A stretch of DNA of 64,000 nt. Source: Thermoanaerobaculia bacterium. Its GTDB lineage: Bacteria > Acidobacteriota > Thermoanaerobaculia > UBA5066. The notes under the pieces were generated by a model, which saw only the letters and a list, made by a program, of their open reading frames with translations, was not told the origin of the DNA and ran no database searches. Every line of letters begins with the position of its first letter. Within the stretch, counting starts at the first letter, position 1. The translations under genes were made by a program, and so were the position numbers. This document shows positions 60,926 through 64,000 of this stretch, piece after piece. The stretch is taken from contig JAJVIN010000013.1 in NCBI GenBank assembly GCA_022071945.1, forward strand, positions 1 through 64,000. Reading direction: 5' to 3'.

Positions 60926-62974
60926 TTACATGACGGCGGTCGGCGGGGCGGGCTCGTCCGCCGCGCCCGCCTTCCCGAGCGGGACGAAGATCAGGTAGAT
61001 CGCCAGGAGAACGACGACCGGGATCGCGAGCCAGGGAGCGAGGTCGCCGAAGAAGTCCAGCTGCGGGAACTTGTTGTCGGAGCGGAAGGCCACCACGCCG
61101 GCGACGACGAGTCCCACGAGCGCCTCGCCCGCGATCAGCCCGGAGGCCGCCAGGACCCCCGCGTTCTCCACTCGCGCCTTCTGCGCCGCGTTGTAGTCGC
61201 GCTTGGCCGCCAGCTTGTCGACGATGCCGCGGACCAGCCCGCCGATGAAGATCGCGAACGTCGTCTCCAGCGGGAGGTACATGCCGACCGAGAAGAGCAT
61301 CGGACTCTTGACCTTGATGAGAATCAGCGAGATCCCCATCGCGATCCCGACGACGACGAGGGGCCACGCCATCTCGCCACCCACGATTCCCTGGGAAAGA
61401 GCCGCCATCAGGCCCGCCTGCGGCGCCGGAAGGTTCTTCCCGCCGAAGCCCCCGACTCCAGGGTTGGAGGCGAGGTCGGACGTGTGCAGAAGGTAGAGCG
61501 GGAAGAACATCACGAGGCCGGCGACGATGACTCCGAGGACGTCGCCGATCTGCATCTTCCAGGGGGTTCCGCCCAGGATGTGTCCGACCTTCAGATCCTG
61601 CAGCATCTCGCCGGCAACGGCGGAGGAGACGCAGACGACCGCCGCGACGCCGAGGACGGCCGCGACACCCTCCGCGCCCTTGACCCCCACGATCACCATC
61701 GTCAGGGCCGCCACGATCGTCGTCGCGAGCGTCAGGCCGGAGATCGGGTTGTTCGACGACCCGATGAGGCCGACGAGATTTCCCGAGACCGCCGCGAAGA
61801 AAAACCCGGTCACGAGCATCACGATGGCGGCCAGGATCGCGCCCCCGATGACGTTCGTGAAGTAGAAGTAGAGCGCGATCATCAGGACGAACACCGCGGC
61901 GATGCCGAGGAGGACGACCTTGAAGGAGAGGTCCTTCTCCGTCCTCTCGGTTGCCTCGGCGGCTGCCGCCGACTTCTTCACGTCGGCAATGCCGCGCTTG
62001 ATGCCGCCGATCAAGTTCTTCCTCATCTTCCAGAGCGTGAAGCAGGCGCCGACGAGCATGCCGCCGACGGCGATCGGCCGGACGATGTAGCGGTAGAGGT
62101 GTCCGGCCAGCCCCGCCCAGTTCTGGACACCGTCCGCGCTCGTGTACTTGTCGATCATGACCGGACCGAGGAAGAAGACGAGCAGGGGGACGAAGAGGCC
62201 CCAGGCGAGGAGTCCACCCGCGAAGTTCAGCGCGCCGAGCTCGGGACCGATGATGTACCCGACACCCAGGTAAGCCGGCGTGGCCGCGGGGGCGGACATG
62301 GTCGTGATGCCGCCGGCGGCGACCTGATTGGCGTCCTTCGTCAGGCCGAGCCTCACGAAGCTCTCCTTCCACTTGCCGACGTTGAGCGGGAAGTCGTTGG
62401 AGGCGCGGAAGATCCCCGCATCGCCCAGGAGCTTGATGAGGGCGCCCACTCCCATCGCCTTGAAGAGCTGGATGGCGGCGTCCGCGCCGCGCTGGCCGGC
62501 CTTGTGGATCTCGGCCGCCGCGACCGACTCGGGGAACGGCAGACCCTTGTCCTCGACCATGACGCGCCTCAGGATCGTCACGAAGAGGATTCCGAGGAGT
62601 CCCCCGAGGATCATCAGCGCCGTGGCCGTGGCGTATTCCTTCATGTCGAAGGGTTTGCCGAACTTCCACATGTCGAGGATCACGAACGCCGGGATCGTGA
62701 AGATCGCTCCGGCCGCGACCGACTCGCCGATGGAGCCGACCGTTCGAGCGAAGTTCTCCTCGAGCAGCGAGCCCTTGACGATTCTGAGGACGGCCATGCC
62801 GATGACGGCGGCGGGGTACGTCGCCGCGATCGTCATCCCGGCCTTCAGGCCGAGATAGGCGTTGGCGGCCCCGAGAATGACGCTCATCAGCAGGCCGAGG
62901 ATCAAGGCGCGCAGCGTGAACTCGCTCATCGTCGAGCTTGCCGGCACGAAGGGCTGAAACGGTTTCTCACTCAT
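60926..62974 (-). CDS. OPT-family oligopeptide transporter
   Basis: 682 residues with about 15-16 hydrophobic helices. The N-terminus FTLRALILGLLMSVILGAANAYLGLKAGMTIAATYPAAVIGM and the mid-protein motif NNPISGLTLATTI are OPT hallmarks. The PAATPAYLGVGYIIGPELGALNFAGG region also matches bacterial OPTs. It imports peptides or metal-chelates with proton coupling. A GNRA-loop terminator follows. Upstream, 62975-63120 holds no gene. Confidence 0.92.
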   Translation of the reverse strand: MSEKPFQPFVPASSTMSEFTLRALILGLLMSVILGAANAYLGLKAGMTIAATYPAAVIGMAVLRIVKGSLLEENFARTVGSIGESVAAGAIFTIPAFVILDMWKFGKPFDMKEYATATALMILGGLLGILFVTILRRVMVEDKGLPFPESVAAAEIHKAGQRGADAAIQLFKAMGVGALIKLLGDAGIFRASNDFPLNVGKWKESFVRLGLTKDANQVAAGGITTMSAPAATPAYLGVGYIIGPELGALNFAGGLLAWGLFVPLLVFFLGPVMIDKYTSADGVQNWAGLAGHLYRYIVRPIAVGGMLVGACFTLWKMRKNLIGGIKRGIADVKKSAAAAEATERTEKDLSFKVVLLGIAAVFVLMIALYFYFTNVIGGAILAAIVMLVTGFFFAAVSGNLVGLIGSSNNPISGLTLATTIVAALTMVIVGVKGAEGVAAVLGVAAVVCVSSAVAGEMLQDLKVGHILGGTPWKMQIGDVLGVIVAGLVMFFPLYLLHTSDLASNPGVGGFGGKNLPAPQAGLMAALSQGIVGGEMAWPLVVVGIAMGISLILIKVKSPMLFSVGMYLPLETTFAIFIGGLVRGIVDKLAAKRDYNAAQKARVENAGVLAASGLIAGEALVGLVVAGVVAFRSDNKFPQLDFFGDLAPWLAIPVVVLLAIYLIFVPLGKAGAADEPAPPTAVM

Positions 62975-63120
62975 TCACGGGGTTCCTCTCTTGCCGTGAT
63001 CAGGATGGAACGAGGACTGTGGGGCGACGGGCATCCGGAGCGGGATTCTACACGCCGCATTCGCGCAAAAGCCGCGTAGAAGAGCCTCGAAACCTGCCTT
63101 TCTCCTTCGGGGGCCGCTCT

Positions 63121-63822
63121 TCACGAGGGATCGTTTCGAGAGCTCTGGAAGACCGGAAGAAGGGTCGGCTCGAGCCTGCGGTAGAGCTCCGCCGTGGCCT
63201 CGATGTCGCGCCGGCAGTACGCGGCGATCTCCAGGATCCGCCCCTCCCGGTACGCCTTTCCCACCGTGTAGCCGTGCATCTCCTGGCTCTTCGGCGACGG
63301 GACGCCGAAAGCCTCGCACGCCACGTGGAGGCTGGGCCTCTGAAGGGTCGCCCCGAAGAACGTGAGCACCTCGAGGAGATCGACGTGGTCCTCGACCCGG
63401 TAGCGGTATCCGCTCAGGTTACGCGAGGGGCGAAGGCCGAGGACCGCGCTCCTGATCGCGAGAAACGGGCCATCGAAAGAGCGGCCGTTGAACGTCACGA
63501 CCCGCTGGTACCGCTTCAGATCCCGCCAGAAACTCTCCAGCATCTCCTTCTCGGACGTCCCGACCATCTCGAAGGATCCGTCTTCCGTCTTGTGTTCCTG
63601 CCGTCCTCCATCCCTCTCGTAAAAGACCCTCCCCATGCCCGAATCGGGGTTCAGCATTCCGATCGCGATGACGCGGGAGGCGTAGGGAGACAGCGACCTC
63701 CACTCCTTCTTCTTTCTGTACTCCTCGCCCCGCGCTCCCCGGGTCAACCACTCGCGAACGCCGGGTTCGAGGTCGAGCCATGGCAAGGCTGCGGTCTCGA
63801 TGTCGAAGACGACCGTTGCCAC
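63121..63822 (-). CDS. DnaQ/PolB-type 3'-5' exonuclease-like protein
   Basis: GTG 63822 shares one base with the previous stop and gives 233 residues; longer frames add a Pro/Arg-rich region and are rejected. RNase H-fold exonuclease motifs are FDIETAALPW (DxE), FNGRSFDGPFL (second Asp) and YCRRDIEATAELYRRL (YxxxD-type motif III). The catalytic Asp/Glu set DEDD is complete. The protein belongs to predicted PolB-related 3'-5' exonucleases. It could degrade or proofread nucleic acids. Its upstream neighbour is only partly in the window. Confidence 0.85.
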   Translation of the reverse strand: MATVVFDIETAALPWLDLEPGVREWLTRGARGEEYRKKKEWRSLSPYASRVIAIGMLNPDSGMGRVFYERDGGRQEHKTEDGSFEMVGTSEKEMLESFWRDLKRYQRVVTFNGRSFDGPFLAIRSAVLGLRPSRNLSGYRYRVEDHVDLLEVLTFFGATLQRPSLHVACEAFGVPSPKSQEMHGYTVGKAYREGRILEIAAYCRRDIEATAELYRRLEPTLLPVFQSSRNDPS

Positions 63823-64000
63823 TACGGCACCGGAGGGGACTGGGGGGCGGGCGTTCCGGCCGGGACGGGGGCGAGCGTCGACACCGCCGGGACCCTCAGG
63901 ATCGGAACGGCCGGCGCGGGGGGCGGGATCGCTCCGAGCTCCCGGGCGAGCCACGCGACGGTCTCGGCGGCGGCCTCCTGGTGCTTCTCGAGAAGGGTCC
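63822..64000 (-). CDS. Partial CDS (C-terminal 58 residues), Pro/Ala-rich tail
   Basis: An open frame enters from the right edge and ends at TAG 63822-63824, overlapping the GTG of the exonuclease gene by one base, which supports real coding. The visible part has a short helix (EKHQEAAAETVAWLARELG) and then a Pro/Ala/Val-rich tail. Product unknown. Confidence 0.55.
   Translation of the reverse strand, partial: TLLEKHQEAAAETVAWLARELGAIPPPAPAVPILRVPAVSTLAPVPAGTPAPQSPPVP

Overview
The window looks like a chromosomal segment of a GC-rich, Gram-negative bacterium, most plausibly an Acidobacteriota-type lineage. This is inferred from gene content (MglA/MglB pair, several YfhO-like membrane proteins, pseudopilin-like membrane protein, tetraheme cytochrome with NrfC/NrfD partners, Arn-type sugar genes, Wzm/Wzt exporter), not from a database search. 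No rRNA, CRISPR array, insertion sequence or prophage is visible, and no gene-free stretch exceeds 300 bases.

Layout. 1-2 kb: a secreted glycine-linker protein with DUF5666-like repeats that runs off the left edge, and a polytopic protein ending in a pseudopilin-like domain. 2-9 kb: a regulon-like unit. A heme-binding histidine kinase (two CXXCH motifs) and its sigma54 activator diverge from a five-gene operon (small membrane protein, cyclic-nucleotide-binding domain protein, tetraheme cytochrome c, Tat-exported four-cluster ferredoxin, NrfD-type quinol subunit). Between them lie two tandem TGACA-N3-TG(T/C)CA sites spaced 21 bp apart and a near-consensus -24/-12 promoter. 9-21 kb: a long minus-strand run (GT39-like transferase, GT2-methyltransferase fusion, two YfhO-like proteins, an M20 peptidase, a small Spx/ArsC-type protein with an in-frame TGA that is very likely selenocysteine, a MoxR-type ATPase and its partner). 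21-28 kb on plus: an STT3-like transferase, a third YfhO-like protein, a histone-deacetylase-like hydrolase and a SufS-like PLP enzyme. 28-32 kb on minus: ArnC, the two halves of ArnA as separate genes, and ArnD. 32-41 kb: a small membrane protein, a PAP2-type membrane protein, a membrane-fused spermidine-synthase-like protein, an ArnT-like transferase and an O-antigen-type ABC exporter. 41-45 kb: an AttEFGH-like ABC transporter with a secreted CrtC/AttH lipocalin-like partner. 45-55 kb: metabolic genes (amino-acid permease with an internal amber codon, HAD phosphatase, SDR, VOC protein with a long charged helical tail, Kbl, anion transporter, SpeA, proline iminopeptidase, TadA). 55-60 kb: two tRNA-Ser genes, SRP RNA, dnaX, recR, mglB, mglA. 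60-64 kb: a degenerate receiver protein, an OPT transporter, a DnaQ/PolB-type exonuclease and a partial gene.

How it works together. Most of the middle of the window serves envelope glycan synthesis, lipid-linked sugar modification and export. The left part is a redox module whose sensor, operator, promoter and target operon can all be read from the DNA. The two most noteworthy items are that heme-sensor/sigma54 respiratory regulon and the unannotated selenoprotein at 11858-12193.
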